The translations under genes and the position numbers were made by a program. A stretch of DNA of 64,000 bases, taken from positions 50,847,019 to 50,911,018 of the forward strand of contig OX411310.1 in NCBI GenBank assembly GCA_948150685.1. The letters run 5' to 3'. The notes under the pieces were generated by a model, which worked only from the letters and a program-made list of their open reading frames with translations, did not search any database and was not told the DNA's origin. Positions 13,000 through 25,407 of the stretch are shown here, in pieces (position 1 is the stretch's first letter; every line of letters begins with the position of its first letter). The DNA is from Rhaphigaster nebulosa. Its lineage: Eukaryota; Arthropoda; Insecta; Hemiptera; Pentatomidae.

Positions 13000-13975
13000 T
13001 GCGCGTCCTCAGATTCCCGATTCAAAAAAAGGAATCAGAACCCTCGATTAGCTAATATACGATTCCTATATCGAAGAAAACTTCAACAATATGAATACAT
13101 CGAAATGCGTGTGCACGATCGAAAACCCGATTTAAAATATCTGGTGTGTCTGCTTGTACGACCCGGCTTACCACTTTGGGCGAAGGTCCAAATAAAAAAT
13201 TGTTGATATGTTTCACTAATATTAGTTCGATTATTTTTTTTAAATATATTTAACTTTATAGACATTTATATTATCTTTCAAATGACAACCTGGAATGTCA
13301 AAGAGATGTATAGTTTTCGAGTTATCAAAAAACTAAACTAAGGTAAACCAATTTCCAGGAACGTAAGCTTATATCTTATACTTTATAACAAGTGTACAAA
13401 GTTCAAAACCTAATTAACTTTCGAATGCGTTTATAATGTCCTTAAAAACCTACTTTTCCAAATTTAGGGCATAATCGGACGAGCCGTTTTCGAAATATAG
13501 TTATGTCAAGGAAATGTGTGTTACGGGAAGTTGGTGCGACAGGCATCAGGAGCAAAGAGCTACAAAACAAAATCGATCTATCCGTATAAGAGATAATCGT
13601 GGCACAGATTCCTATATCATAGAAACCTTCAATAATAGCAGTAAATCGAAATGTTCATAAATCCAATATCAAATTCGGAATTATCTTCCTTAAAAACTTA
13701 GTTCCTCTATATTTGGCGAAATAGGAAGAAATATTTGTGTCATGGGAAATATTTTTCATATTGCCATCGTTTCCGCTAGTGTAAGTAAAAGTAGTAAATG
13801 GAATTTGATCAAATCTAGGTACCAAACCGCACAATCCCTGAAAATTTCATCAAAATCGGATAGTAGGTATTACGCCCGACACATGGATTTGATTACTGGC
13901 AGACAGACAGGAAACCAAATTTGTTCGTTGATGCCTACAACGTAAAATGCGAATGGAAATTTTCCATTCTGAGGT
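13000..13975. repeat. Old dispersed repeat, contains segment S
   Basis: Contains phrases typical of an invertebrate noncoding repeat, such as aaaatttcatcaaaatcgg and tggcagacagaca. A block at about 13255-13350 (attatctttcaaatga, agatgtatagttttcgagtta) is shared with 40870-40965 in the same orientation and with 24835-24925 in reverse. Two unrecognised frames here (13083-13265 minus, 13742-13945 plus) are translations of the repeat. Confidence 0.5.
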
Positions 13976-13999
13976 CATAATTTGTTTTCAATACCTGCA

Positions 14000-16200
14000 T
14001 GAAAACAAGGCTTCCATATTTTCAGTAGTGAGGAAGCAAAATAAAATCTATAAGATATAGTGAAATAAATAATATTCGATAGAAGTTACAATCCTTCAAG
14101 GATTCGCTCAAACAGGTTCGCTCATTATACCTCGAATGTGGAGAAGACGGTTGAATACCGCTCAATCAACACCGGAGCTTGATTGGTAAATAATAGTTTG
14201 GAGAGACAAAACTTTAAGAGATTTGGTCGACCAACCCATATTCTTGAAAAGGCGGTTGTGCATAGAAGTGTCATGTCGTCTTTTGCTCCCTTTTGGTGCC
14301 ATAATTTGCATATTTTGCTAAGTTCAGTCGTGTATTGCCAATTGTATCCTTATTTATTTATTAGCCGATTTATTCTTCTTCTTTTATCAGAGTCTGAGCA
14401 AGCCCCACCCTCCTTGTTTACAAACGTAATTCCAAGGATACCGCTTGTACCCTTAAGTTCCATACCGACATTCTGTTTTTTTATACGTTATTCTTATCTC
14501 TTTTTCTAGAGCTAGTGAGAATATAATAACGTAAGATCACATCTCCTCGCCTGATACCGAATCATCTCGGAAAGGCTTCATATGCTGATATTTCTATCAC
14601 TCCTGTACGTGTAAGGTATTACCAATACCTCGACATCTGAGGCCCTTTCATCCATTAATCTATTATAATTTTAATGAGTTTCTTCATTACGTTTGTTCCT
14701 TTCACATGGACAGTCCTGATGTTATGCCGTCCATTCTTTAGACCTTTACTACTGATGGCTGTTTCTACATCCATGATGCCTAGCTAGTCAGCCCCATGTG
14801 AGTCAAGGTCCGTAATCATTTCCTTTTTCATTGTTTCTCGGTTCCCCTTGATTGGATATGGTATTCACAGACGGCGACATCGTCAATTCGGTTATGCATT
14901 GAGATTGACGTATTTCGTTATTTATAACAGACCCAATTATTTTTAAAATCAGCGTGAAATTTGTAAATATAACTAGCCTTGTAATTTAGATAACTAAGAG
15001 ACCCTATTTCAGGAATCTTCTTTTCGCTTTAATGTTATTTTGTCAGGTTTTTCTGTCTCGAGGATTTATATTTTCGATTTTTCTTCCAACAACATTTCAA
15101 AAGCTCCCGTCAATCATTTCTTATCTTTTCGCCTCCTTTAGTCCCTTAATTCGTGGATCCCATTTTGATCTGTTCCTTAGCACGAAATTTTCTATTTATG
15201 ATACCTCATTCCTCCTTTTCTTTCGACGGTCCCTAATATCGTGGATTCTCTTCAATATGTGGCGCATTTAAATTCTTAATCGTTATGTATAGACTGTATG
15301 TTCTCATTTAAGAATACTATTATACAAATCGATATTACACTTATAATTTATAGTTTAAATAATAATTATTATTAAATTGCTTACGAGACGGGAATACTCG
15401 ACTCAAATGTCAAGGGTGGGTGTTGGCTATTAAATACATTTGAGTACTTCTCATACATCGTAGATTTAATGCGAAAAACGTGGATAAGCAATAAATTACC
15501 TAGATTTAAATTAATTCTTAGTTGACTAGGTAAGGATAATTTGCAGCATTATTCCTCTGCTAAATTAAAAGCTTTCATCCGTCTTATTTTATTCTGCTTT
15601 TATTTTTGCTTTTATTCCGCTCAACTAGCGAACTCGACTACCCAAAGGTAATATATCTTATGCCAAAATGCCAACTCCTTACTGGGAAATTCCTGACAGC
15701 AAATAAGTATTCCTTAATTCACTCTAAATGGTTCTTCGAGCTATCCTTAAGCGTTTTAAAATTATTATGCTAATAAATATTTTGTTAAAATTATTGCGAT
15801 TTTTTATTTTATTCATTATACTTGCAACGAAAATGTTTCAGGTTGATGTTATTTCCGTATGTTGTATGTCTTGAGAAGAATTTTGAGCGTTGTTAATTTT
15901 ATAATGTTCTATTAATTATTACAATCTACTAAACCCCTCATCAATTTTATAGGTTTATATCTGAAACAAAAGAGGATAAATACGTTCGTAAATCAGTAAA
16001 GTCAGTCAGAAAATTTCTTATGAATTCTAGGTAACATTATTTCGACCAACATATTTTTTCCTTTTGAACATAAATTATAAAATATGCAATTAGTCTTAGA
16101 GCGTAAATTTTTCCTGTAAACACTTGTGCAATAATATGAAGGAATAAAAATATTTACTCAATATACTTCCTATTAATATAGAGCAAACTATTAATTGCAC
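14000..16200. other. AT-rich sequence, no supported gene
   Basis: The frames at 14183-14509 and 15032-15271 (+) are short, serine- and phenylalanine-rich, and show no recognisable domain. No repeat partner seen in the window. Confidence 0.35.
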
Positions 16201-16210
16201 ATTTATTCTC

Positions 16211-16380
16211 TGTTTGTGCAAAGATAATTATAACATATATAATTATATTAGCTTATTATGCAAATGAAAAAAAAAATATTACATTTGCTTATTATGCAAA
16301 TATATAACGTTAATATATTTGCTTAATTTGCAAAGATAGTGGAAGATAATAGTTTTCTATATATCACTTATTCTGCAAAT
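16211..16380 (+). repeat. Cluster of GCTTATTATGCAAAT-like motifs
   Basis: Five related strings in 170 bp: tgtttgtgcaaag (16211), gcttattatgcaaat (16251-16265 and 16287-16301), gcttaatttgcaaag (16321-16335) and cacttattctgcaaat (16365-16380). The core ATGCAAAT equals the classical octamer bound by POU-domain factors, but an irregular tandem repeat is an equally good explanation. Confidence 0.5.
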
Positions 16381-16684
16381 TTTAAGTCTTTTGAAACCAA
16401 ATCGTCATTTAAAAAATAATCTTTGTTTTCGTCTTCCCCTTTTTCTTAGGAGTTCTCATTTTCATTATCTATTGACAGGTTTTTATATACTGTAAGAGGT
16501 GTGTAGCGGTTGGCATAAATACGTGAAAAACGCGAAGAATTCAGAGAAAAAATCTTTTATAGCAATCCAAACAAATGAATAGGTTTAAGACGAAATGAAC
16601 ATAATATTGTATACATTGAAAATTTCATTGATTTTGTTCCATCAAATTAATAATTTTTTATTTCAATATGTATCTTATATGTAA

Positions 16685-16685
<1 letters not shown>

Positions 16686-16737
<52 letters not shown>
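16686..16737. repeat. (TA)n microsatellite, 52 bp
   Basis: Pure TA array followed by a short ACACAC run. Confidence 0.97.
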
Positions 16738-16743
<6 letters not shown>

Positions 16744-16927
16744 CACACACACATGTAATTTTTTTCTATACATGCCTTACCGACTGGAAGCTGGCAATAA
16801 CCTACCACGAGTATATCTCATTCACATTCCAGCACCTTAAAAATAGTGTTGCTCGTTTATCGCGGTTGTCCTACTTCCTTCTTTATTAGAATACTAATAT
16901 TACATAATACAAAATCTCGAAGAACAC

Positions 16928-16982
16928 CATATGATAGTAGTTTACTATCGTACTGCATCGTAAATAGTTTACTATCGTACTG
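16928..16982 (+). repeat. Short direct repeat, AGTTTACTATCGTACTG twice
   Basis: A 17 bp word occurs twice within about 55 bp, separated by catcgtaaat. Simple local duplication. Confidence 0.8.
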
Positions 16983-17034
16983 GCTACGTGCAGTTACACA
17001 CACGTGCACACCCAAATTTTGGGGCTCACATTAG

Positions 17035-17496
17035 AAGCATGTTAATCACTCCCGTTCACGCTACTAGATATGTTGAGAGATTCAAGCAAATTATGAACTT
17101 TTTTTCATAATTTTAGGATAATTTTTAATTGATTTTGTTCTAGGCAATAACATATAATAAGAGGACAATAAGATAAGCAAGGAGGACACATTACTTTGGT
17201 GTATCATAAATAAAAGCATATATTGTCCTGGAGAATGGAATATCAAATATTCCATCACATTAATAGATTCAATATCATACTCTGTATCGGAATCAGTCTA
17301 TATTTACTTTTCAAGGGTATTTTCATCATTGAAATCACCTTTATAAAAACATTCTTTAGATTCCATATCAACCGCAAGGCATAACATGATATTGCTGATG
17401 AGTTTATTATCACTTGGGTTTTGAAAATCGCAAAACACATTTATATACTGTGAGAGAGAAATAATCTAAATAACACACATCATGGTACATAAAAAA
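17035..17496. other. AT-rich sequence, nothing identified
   Basis: No repeat, gene or structured motif seen. A 61-codon minus-strand frame at 17255-17440 is not supported by any motif. Confidence 0.35.
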
Positions 17497-17505
17497 CTTT
17501 AGAAG

Positions 17506-17797
17506 TCAGTTGACATCCGCGTGGTGGTAAAGAAGGATCAATCTAATTAGGGATTGATAAATTATTTACCACTTCTATAATTTTGTTTTTATTGAAAACT
17601 AGTTTCGAATGTAATACATCCATCTTCAGTTCTAAAAACACACAAAAATTCAAAAATAAGCAATTCAAAATACATGTATTATGCTTATTTTTGAATTTTT
17701 GTTTGTTTTTAGAACTGTAGATGAATGTATAACATTCGAAATTATTTTTCAATAAAAACAAAATTATAGAAGTGACAAATCATTTATCAATCCGTAA
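17506..17797 (+). mobile_element. Retroposon family A, copy A3
   Basis: Plus-strand copy starting TCAGTTGACATCCGC and ending AATCCGTAA, flanked by CTTTAGAA at 17497-17504 and 17798-17805 (8 bp; one extra G precedes the element). It is palindromic like A2 but with a shorter centre. The left arm, read on the minus strand, keeps CTGAAGA, a hairpin and GAAACTAG. The right arm is damaged (CTGTAGA, GAAATTAT). The minus-strand frame at 17543-17761 is a translation of this palindrome. Confidence 0.8.
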
Positions 17798-17805
17798 CTT
17801 TAGAA

Positions 17806-18620
17806 CTGGTCCAAAGATGAAAACAATGAGTCATATGTTGTTTCCAATAATCCATTGTTCCGAGATTAAAAAGCAAATCTGAAGAGTAAATAAATGTAGT
17901 ATGGACAAGGTAAGCAAGAGCTCACAAATCGATTTATTTATTAACTTGTTAATTATCTGTATCAATTGTTTTAATTGATCACACTTCTGAGAAAAACTCC
18001 CATGAGAGCCTCATACGTTACGAAAGGCCAAAATGCTGCTGGTATTTTTATCATGCAATTATTAACTGTTTCTATTATATATATTTTTTTTTGGATATGC
18101 CTCTTTTATCCCAAGGAATTGTTATCGAATTCAGATCGGTGGTTCAGGAATAAAAAAAAAATCTTGAAATATTTTAAAATCATAAGTTTTCTCTTCCCTA
18201 AACCAAAATATAAAAAACGTGAAAGATTCATTAAGCACTTCTTATCGATTTCAAGGATGTTCCACGTTGAAACTGACCATGAGGAACGACATGAGCTCAG
18301 AGTTCAGAGTTCAGGTTCATTAATATGTATGTAATCGCAACAGCACAAACAAAAAATAAAATAAATAAAAAGTGAAAAACACTTAATTTTATAAAATATC
18401 ATTAATAAAATAAATGCATTTACAATTATACAAATTATGCACATTACAAAATCAATAAAATTTCTAAGATCATTTAAAGCTGTTTCGCTTTCTAGTCATA
18501 CTAAGATTGGTCAACATATTTTTACTATAACAGAATTGAACCAGGGGTCTCAATATAACCCTTCCCCTCTTTATACCATACTCGCCCTATCATAAGTTTT
18601 TCCTGAAATGCAGAACTCAG
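17806..18620. other. AT-rich sequence with one unrecognised 119-codon frame
   Basis: The frame at 17975-18334 (+) is lysine- and isoleucine-rich with no motif I recognise. It may be chance. No exon boundaries or partner repeat seen. Confidence 0.35.
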
Positions 18621-19273
18621 CAAGAATAATATTCATTCAGTATCTTGTACGTTGTCTGTATTTTTCCTATAATATACACATGAATTATCTAACAAGGGGA
18701 ATGCATGTTGTGTTCGTCGCCGAATTTGATCAACATTTTTTTGGTGTTTTTGCATTGGAAAAAATCAGTAAGTGCTTAACTGTTTCGTCCAATGGGCCTA
18801 TATAAAAAAAGTATATTAAAGGAAAAATGCACACTTTAAAAAATAATTCTTTTTTGGTATTTTTTTATCATCGAAAAGAAAAAAAATACTTTTTTGCACT
18901 TCCGAGGGGTTTTCAAATTTGTAAGCTACGAAAATACGGTTCATTATAATGCTTTTCCGAATTCGATATTTTTGCAATCTTTAGAAAGATGTGATTACTA
19001 AATTAATATAAATTTAGTTGTTTTTTTTGCGGATGGCGTTTGTAGTTAAAAAAATAATATTAAAATATTAGCGTGATTAATTTTTTTAATTAAATAAATA
19101 AATTAGAATTATTAATTTTTTTCTAAATTAAGAATTTTGTTGAGTATGTCAATGTCTCCGTTCGCGAGCACATCTTCTCATTTTTTGCTTTTAACGATCA
19201 AATTAAAGTCTCGGGGTAAAACAAGTTTTTTTAACGATTTTATAGCAATTTTAAACGTTGATTGAATTGGATG

Positions 19274-19371
19274 AGGCGCTCCATAGAAAAAGAGTGAATA
19301 CGCCATATCACAATTTTTTTTTTTCTTTTGAAGGATGATATAATAAACCAAATCAGATATAATACATATAA

Positions 19372-19430
<59 letters not shown>

Positions 19431-19575
19431 ATAATATATCTTATTATATTTAAATACTTCACTCCATAGAAGAATATTGCTGTCATTACATATAAGGCGC
19501 TCCATTGAAGAAGGGCGAATCCGCCATGTCACGTAATTTATTTTTTATTTTAAAGGCATTTATAATAAATAATAT
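19274..19575 (+). repeat. Direct repeat in the centre of element P
   Basis: Units of about 75 bp at 19274-19345 and 19494-19575 share ggcgctccat, gaa, a cgccatrtcac core and a T-rich stretch ending tataataaa. They flank the (TA)n array and sit inside the palindrome, so the centre has a different history from the arms. Confidence 0.6.
19377..19428. repeat. (TA)n microsatellite, about 52 bp
   Basis: Pure TA array at the centre of palindromic element P. Confidence 0.95.
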
Positions 19576-20159
19576 ATATCATTTATTAAAAAAATTTAAT
19601 CACTCTAATATTTAAATATTATTATTTTTTACAACAAATGTTATCTGTAAAAAAAAGCACAAGTTTTATTAATTTGGTAATCACATCTTTCTAAAGATTT
19701 AAAAAATATCGAATTCGGAAAAAGCATCATAATGAACCGTATTTTCGTAGCTTAAAAATTATGAAACCCCTCGGAAGTGAAAAAAGTAATTTTTTGTTTT
19801 CGATGATATTATGAACTTAAAAGTTTTTTTGGTGTAAAAACAAATCTATGAGTTTAGTTAATTTAAAAAAAATTACCAAAAAATAATTAATTTTCCTTTA
19901 ATATTCTTTGAAAAACCAATGTTTGCTGGAAAATAATGTCGATATCGTTTTCCAAACTTGAGATATAAAATAAAACAGTTTCAACGTGTTTTATTTTTTT
20001 CTCTGCACCATTGGACGACGGAACATTTGAACACTTATTGATTTTTTCCGTTGTAGGAATACAAAAAATAATGTTGATCAAAATCGGCGACGAACACAAC
20101 ATGCATTCCCCTTGTTAGATCACTCATGTGTATATTTTAGGAAAAGTACAGACCATGAG

Positions 20160-20260
20160 CTGAAAACAAACTAACAGGTTATGTTTTTAAAGTTATTTCA
20201 CTTTTCTTGCAAGATAATTTTCAATTTTTGTTAACCAAATTTATCAAGATATATCAAGAG
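20160..20260 (+). repeat. Repeat shared with 43275-43425
   Basis: The stretch from atgagctgaaaacaaa to tttcaatttttgttaaccaaat matches the reverse complement of 43275-43425. It directly abuts the right arm of element P and may be its outermost part, present on one side only. Confidence 0.6.
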
Positions 20261-20559
20261 CATTTCAATTCTTCTATTGAGTGGAGTATTTAAAAAAATC
20301 AGTGAGACCTGACGTCAGATTTCTTTTTAGCACTTAGAAAAACGACAACAATCTATATTCAAATTTTCAGGCGAATCTAAAAATAAATTTTTTTGACAGA
20401 TTCCAAGCCTAAAATTTTTTGAAAGGTTAACATCCGATAATTCAGGAACCCTCTGACCGATTCGAACTAAATTCGGAGGGTCGGTAAACATTATAAACTA
20501 CGCGATTTTTTTTAATGGTGTCAACAACAATATTACTATTGTTCATATCAATGAGAATC

Positions 20560-20832
20560 TAAATTATTTTATAAAATTGATCAATTTAATTAAGAAATAA
20601 TAGGCCTTATTAATCCTACAATACATTTAATAATAAAAACTAATTTATCTAGTCAATATATTATTTTTTTGGTAACGTTTCGACCCTATTTTATAAATTT
20701 GTTGACCATTTTTAAACTATTCTTTAGTATATTGGCTAGATAAGTTATTTTTTATTTATTAATCTATTGTGTGATTAATAAGGTCTATTATTTCTTAAAC
20801 TAAATTGATTCATTTTATAAAATAATTTAACT
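20560..20832. mobile_element. Inverted-repeat element B with decayed hammerhead-like core
   Basis: Arms of about 100 bp (20560-20663 and 20727-20832) are inverted copies with some substitutions: tattttataaaat, aagaaataata, ccttattaat and atctag are shared. The spacer, read on the minus strand, contains GGT, a degraded CTGANGA position (CAACAAA), then GTCGAAACGTTACC. The bases GGT and ACC still pair around the motif, the stem I arrangement seen in elements C, D and E. Confidence 0.65.
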
Positions 20833-22220
20833 GGTATGTTATCACGTGTTTTTCAAAAAACGTTGTCCACAGAAAAACCTCAATTTGTTTTTATTTGATA
20901 ATCACATTTTCTTGCACACGCTTCAAAAAGTTTTTCTGACAGTCGAGCAAGATGTCAGCAGATCTGATTTTATGTTATCTGGCTGTCTGTTATGTGATCA
21001 TTTTCTTATACATCATATTTGATTTTTATGTATATTAAAATATTTACTCTACTTATCTCGATCGACTCTCAATAATAATAAATAAAATGTAATCGTAATC
21101 AAAGGATGTGTTTGTGACCACTTCATGTGATTTGTTACCTTATTCGGTTATGATAGTCGTATCCATTTAATTTTCTAAAATAATACAATTTATGATTTAA
21201 ACAACTATTTCAGGTCCTTCCTCCATTTTCCTGCTGTCGGCCAAGAGAACAGGAGATGTCTCTTATCTAACGGAAAATTTAGGAACACCTGACACCTAAC
21301 TTGTTTTTCTTCTTATTCTATGTTTATCTTGCGTCTAGACGTTCGATATAAAACTGTTTATTAGGAGTCGCAAGGATCTTTATTTTTTTATTTTATTTTT
21401 TTTTATTGGCTGCTGATTCTGCGCCCTTAACTTTCCCTCTAACAACTGATTTGATTTGAAAGTTGTTACACTTATATCTGACCTCAATGACAGCTTTTAA
21501 AAAGCGGTCGCATTTTTCACTTGTGAAAGGGGATAGTTGAACCATCAGCCACACTTAGCATGTTATAGAATTTTATTAAATTGTATATTATCAGCAATCC
21601 CATATTTAACTTTGCTCATTATAAGAACCAGAAAGCACTCGCTGTATTACTGGTTGTGGATAGTGGCCAATCTTTATCTTTGAAGTATTGTATATTTGAT
21701 TACCCTTTTACCGATTTATTTACGGCACTTAGGGAGGTATGCAGAGACATTCCTTTATCTCCCCTTTAGTTCCTCTATAAAGGAAACCTTTAATAAACAT
21801 AAATGATAAAGGTCTCCTTTAAGCCAATTTGATTGCAGAGATGTTCCTTTTTCTTCCTCTTAAACAATGGCGGAAATACGTATTAAAGGATCTATTAAAG
21901 AAAGGAGGTAACGGGACTGTTACAATTTTCAGCAACCTTCTTGTATTTAGTTTAATAATTAATGCAATTGGTGATTTTTTTAATGAAGAAAATTGCCAAA
22001 GAAGACTTGAAGAAATCACAAATGGAAACTATATCCGCTGAAAGGAAAAAGGAATTGGAAATAGAAATGTTAAAAAAACAAGAGTAAAAAAAATTGTCTT
22101 TCATAATTTGTATTTTTACAACTTAATAATGTTTAAACATATATTATATAATTTGTACTTCCATCTATTAATATAGGCAATGATAGCAATTCTAAAGTAC
22201 GAAATTATATTAATAAAAGG
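20833..22220. other. AT-rich sequence with a possible 41-codon coding relic
   Basis: A frame at 21962-22087 (+) ends in a charged, coiled-coil-like tail (ISAERKKELEIEMLKKQE) like the C-terminal tails of many DNA-binding or transposon-accessory proteins. It is too short to assign. An overlapping frame at 21829-22041 reads through the same region and neither is clearly real. Confidence 0.3.
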
Positions 22221-22226
22221 AGAGAG

Positions 22227-22775
22227 CAATCAAGACTTTCCAGTTATGTTTATTTCGTGTTTGCTTCACAAGTCCAATTCTAACAACGTCAACTGTGGCC
22301 CCATCATCAGGATATTTTTCTGAAAATTAAATAATGAAACAACAACCTACATTACACAAACACAATATATATATACATACAACCGAAGATACAATAATAT
22401 TTATATACAACGCATGTATAAAGATACAATATACCTCTCATTAATTAATAAATTACCATTCTGCTTGTATATAATTATCCACAGATATTTTGTCGTTTAG
22501 TTTCAATTGTGGCTTGTGAAGTGAACACGAAGTAAATATAATTGCTCCTCCTGTTATTAATGACTGGATCTCCTAATATATATGAATAAAGAAATTATAT
22601 TGTTCTTGAAATAATTTAGTAAAAATATAAAGTCATATTTAAAACTATTTGTGGTGTTTTTGTTGTATATTGGAATTTCAGAAAAATAAAATCCTGAAGA
22701 CGAAGGAAGACTTCGAAACGTCGGTTAATGTAACGAAAATAAAGAAATGTTTGAAGGGAAGTTGTGTTCACTAAA
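22227..22775. mobile_element. Element C with inverted hammerhead-like ends
   Basis: The right end (22676-22772, plus) and left end (22227-22325, minus) share tttcagaaaaata, a CTGANGA word and an A-rich tail. The right end fits a minimal hammerhead (22690-22726). The left end keeps CTGATGA but has lost the GAA motif. The 350 bp between them is AT-rich with short TATATACATA runs and no coding frame. The arrangement mirrors family A. Confidence 0.6.
22690..22726 (+). ncRNA. Hammerhead ribozyme-like motif in element C
   Basis: In order: AATC (stem I), CTGAAGA, one extra C, stem II GAAG with loop GAAGA and CTTC, GAA, ACGT as a tiny stem III, C at the cleavage position, then GGTT, which can pair with AATC using one G-U wobble. 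All conserved core positions are present. Stem III is nearly absent, so activity as a monomer is doubtful. Confidence 0.55.
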
Positions 22776-24150
22776 AATGTATATTGTGTGTAGATTTTTT
22801 TTTTACATAATTATCTTTTTTCAAGTTAAATACATTTTTTATGTCCTCTAAATTTTTTTTTTAATGGCATCTTACATTATTTACATCTTCGTTTAAATAT
22901 TCCAATAAAATCATTATCCAAGAAAAAAACACTTTTTTGTTACTACATTAAAACTAAAATAATAAGAAAAATTGCACTTCCTATAAGTTATAAACAGGTT
23001 GTAGTAAGTGTAAGGAAAGTTTAAGGTAGCTAGGTAGGCCCCTTTAACGCTTTAAGGAAGAGATCTTGAAGGAGTATCATTGCATATAACACAGGTTGTT
23101 TGGGAGATGTAAGGAACGTTAAAGGGAAAGGAAGGACTCCATACTATCCTTATGCTCCAAAAATTTAAGAATTGTCTAAATTTTATTTTGAGCATCTGGA
23201 AAATTACTTACATTCTTATGCGAGCCAATAGACACAATTTTGAGGTTGGCAGAAAATTGAAAAACAACCAACAAATCGACGAACTAATGAAGTTGTGACT
23301 TAGATCAGTTTTTCTTTCAACAGGTTAGACCTTCAAGATTGTATTTGTACTTAAATCAGAATTGTTGAAAATGGCGAAACGTTGACTAACTGGGATTCGA
23401 GAAGCATAAGACTATGTTTTGGAATATTACTATAGTATACTGTAATGTTAATTTTTGTAGGCAATAATAACCCTGCCTTTGTCTTGGATTTTAGGAAGAG
23501 TTCATTTTAGTTTATCTAATCACATTCCAAGGATGCGGGAAGAGTATTTGTTTTTTTTCACGCACGGGTTCTTCTTATCATTTTTTTTCCCTTGATGTGG
23601 ATTACCGTGACTAATAAATTTTCATAGCACTTCAAGATCCAAAAATAAAACAAAAATAGCGAGTACGTGTTGTCTTTCCACAACGAATTCGTTGTTATCT
23701 AATTGGGAGGGAGAAGGTGATAAAATTTTCTTTTTTTTCTTTTAAAAACCTCGCAACCGGCTTGCTGCGTGCGTTTCCTTAACCATTCCTTATCCCGAAG
23801 ATCATCCGTTTCGCTAACCGAGGAGATGCTAATCAACGGCACCACACTAGTCCGAGTCAAATACTTTTTTTTAATCTTATTGCAAATTATAAACAGACTT
23901 TTCATTAAGATCTGAATATAAGTATTTATAATAATTATGAGTACAATAATTATATCATGTTAATCCAATTATAATAAACAGTTATGAAAACAGTTCTTCT
24001 CATTAATATTCATGTACTCCATCCTCATGAGATTAGCTATTTAATAATATTAAATTAAACTTTAGAGCGGACTCATTCTACCTGGAGTAAGTAGAATATT
24101 TCCGTTTAAAAAAATTAATATTTGACTAAAAGACAAATAAAAAATTACGG
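22776..24150. other. AT-rich sequence with one decayed hammerhead-like fragment
   Basis: Bases 23355-23395 (ttgaaaatggcgaaacgttgacta) resemble the element E motif at 38312-38347 but with a damaged CTGATGA. A minus-strand frame at 23699-23905 is unrecognised. Nothing else found. Confidence 0.4.
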
Positions 24151-24151
24151 T

Positions 24152-24153
<2 letters not shown>

Positions 24154-24213
<60 letters not shown>
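24154..24213. repeat. (TA)n microsatellite, 60 bp
   Basis: Pure TA array followed by two short cacttacaat-like repeats. Confidence 0.97.
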
Positions 24214-24215
<2 letters not shown>

Positions 24216-24321
24216 ATCACTTACAATAAGCACAATCACTTACATTATTTGATGAAATCGATCCTAATACTTGATAAAAAATATATATACCTTAAGTATA
24301 TTTATGTAAATATGATAGTCT

Positions 24322-24925
24322 TTTTACTTTCCTTCCACATAAGTTAGGAAGGTATTCGATTGCGTCGAATTTTTCATGTGCAGTTTTCAACTGTGCGTGT
24401 CTGCGTGGCTGGCTGTCTGTACCACGGTTACCTATCTATTTTTTTTGTTTTCTAGTTTTTCTACTTTCGATGCCTATGTGACATATCAGGCACCTTGTGT
24501 GCAATAACGGCTGCGCAAGATATATTTTCATCTAGACTTCAGCACCATAACGGCTCTAACGATTGAAACTTGCTTAAAGTCCTCTTATTAAAGCATATCT
24601 CCCAGAAAAAGCAGGAAAAAAATTAGGACGAAGATAATATTTTATTTGCGCGTAACTCAAAAAGCATGCATTTAAAAGAACGTCTAATAAGCATTTAAAA
24701 GGCAATGAAATTCACTAAAAAAAAAAAAAAAAATCATCGAAATCGGACAATTATTAGCAAAGATACAGTGCATTCAGCATAGTAGTAGCGACGTTTATGA
24801 AGTATTCTGTGCTTGCTTCTATGGAATCCCGTTTACTATTTAGTATTTCGAATAACATGAAAACTATACATCTCTCAGATAATTCCAGTTCGTTCGAATG
24901 ATAATTAAATGATCTACAAAGTTTA
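24322..24925 (+). repeat. Dispersed noncoding repeat, includes segment S in reverse
   Basis: Begins ttttactttccttccacataag, which resembles the start of family T in layout (T-run, ACTT.CCTT, an inner inverted AGG.AGG, then ATTCGATTGCG). It carries the aaatcggacaattattagcaaagata phrase also seen near 51815. Bases 24835-24925 match segment S (13255 and 40870) in reverse. No coding frame. Confidence 0.45.
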
Positions 24926-25407
24926 ACTTGAAGAAAAAAAAAATCCTTGTGGGATCAATATTAGGAACAGATACAACAAAAAATTTTGTTTTGGAATTTG
25001 CACCGAAAGCGCTGAGGAAAGTCATGCATGTGAACATGCATGATATTTTATATATGAAAATTATATATTCATATCAACTCATTGTATAATCGTTGCATCT
25101 GGGTCTTCAAACATCTCTATTCAAAGCGAAGAATTTCGTTTTTCCATTTTCTTATTCACATAAACTCAATGAACGTTGTATTTGAATTCTCAAACCAATT
25201 TTACTGGACCCAGATCCCTTTTAGTTTATTGTATTCAATAATATACCTTCTTAACCGACTAAGAAAAACGCTGCAAATTATTACACAATGGTTCAGTATT
25301 TCTTAATACTTAATTAGATATTAAAAAAAAAATTTGTTTTCAATGTTTTTTGTATAATGATTCTAAAACACTATATATCTGTACGTCAGATGTAAAATTT
25401 CCCTGAA

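Larger units (their letters stand above)
18640..20160. mobile_element. 1.5 kb palindromic (fold-back) element P
   Basis: The left arm (about 18640-19110) matches the reverse complement of the right arm (about 19540-20160). One block of about 125 bp, around 18885-19010 and 19660-19785, is more than 90% identical by eye, including cttccgaggggttt, gctacgaaaatacggttcatta and agatgtgatta. An outer block (tctaacaaggggaatgcatg, gttcgtcgccga) is also near-identical. The centre holds a (TA)n array and two direct repeats starting aggcgctccat (19274 and 19495). The small frames at 18608-18805 (+) and 19887-20102 (-) lie in opposite arms but use different frames, so they are not evidence of coding. No transposase seen. 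Confidence 0.8.

Noticed and set aside
16251..16380. CRISPR-like or regularly spaced array
   Set aside because: The repeats are short, variable and irregularly spaced in eukaryotic DNA; a motif cluster or decayed tandem repeat is more plausible.
18608..20102. Two small proteins encoded in opposite arms of element P
   Set aside because: The arms are inverted copies, but the two open frames use different reading frames of the same sequence, so neither is supported by conservation.
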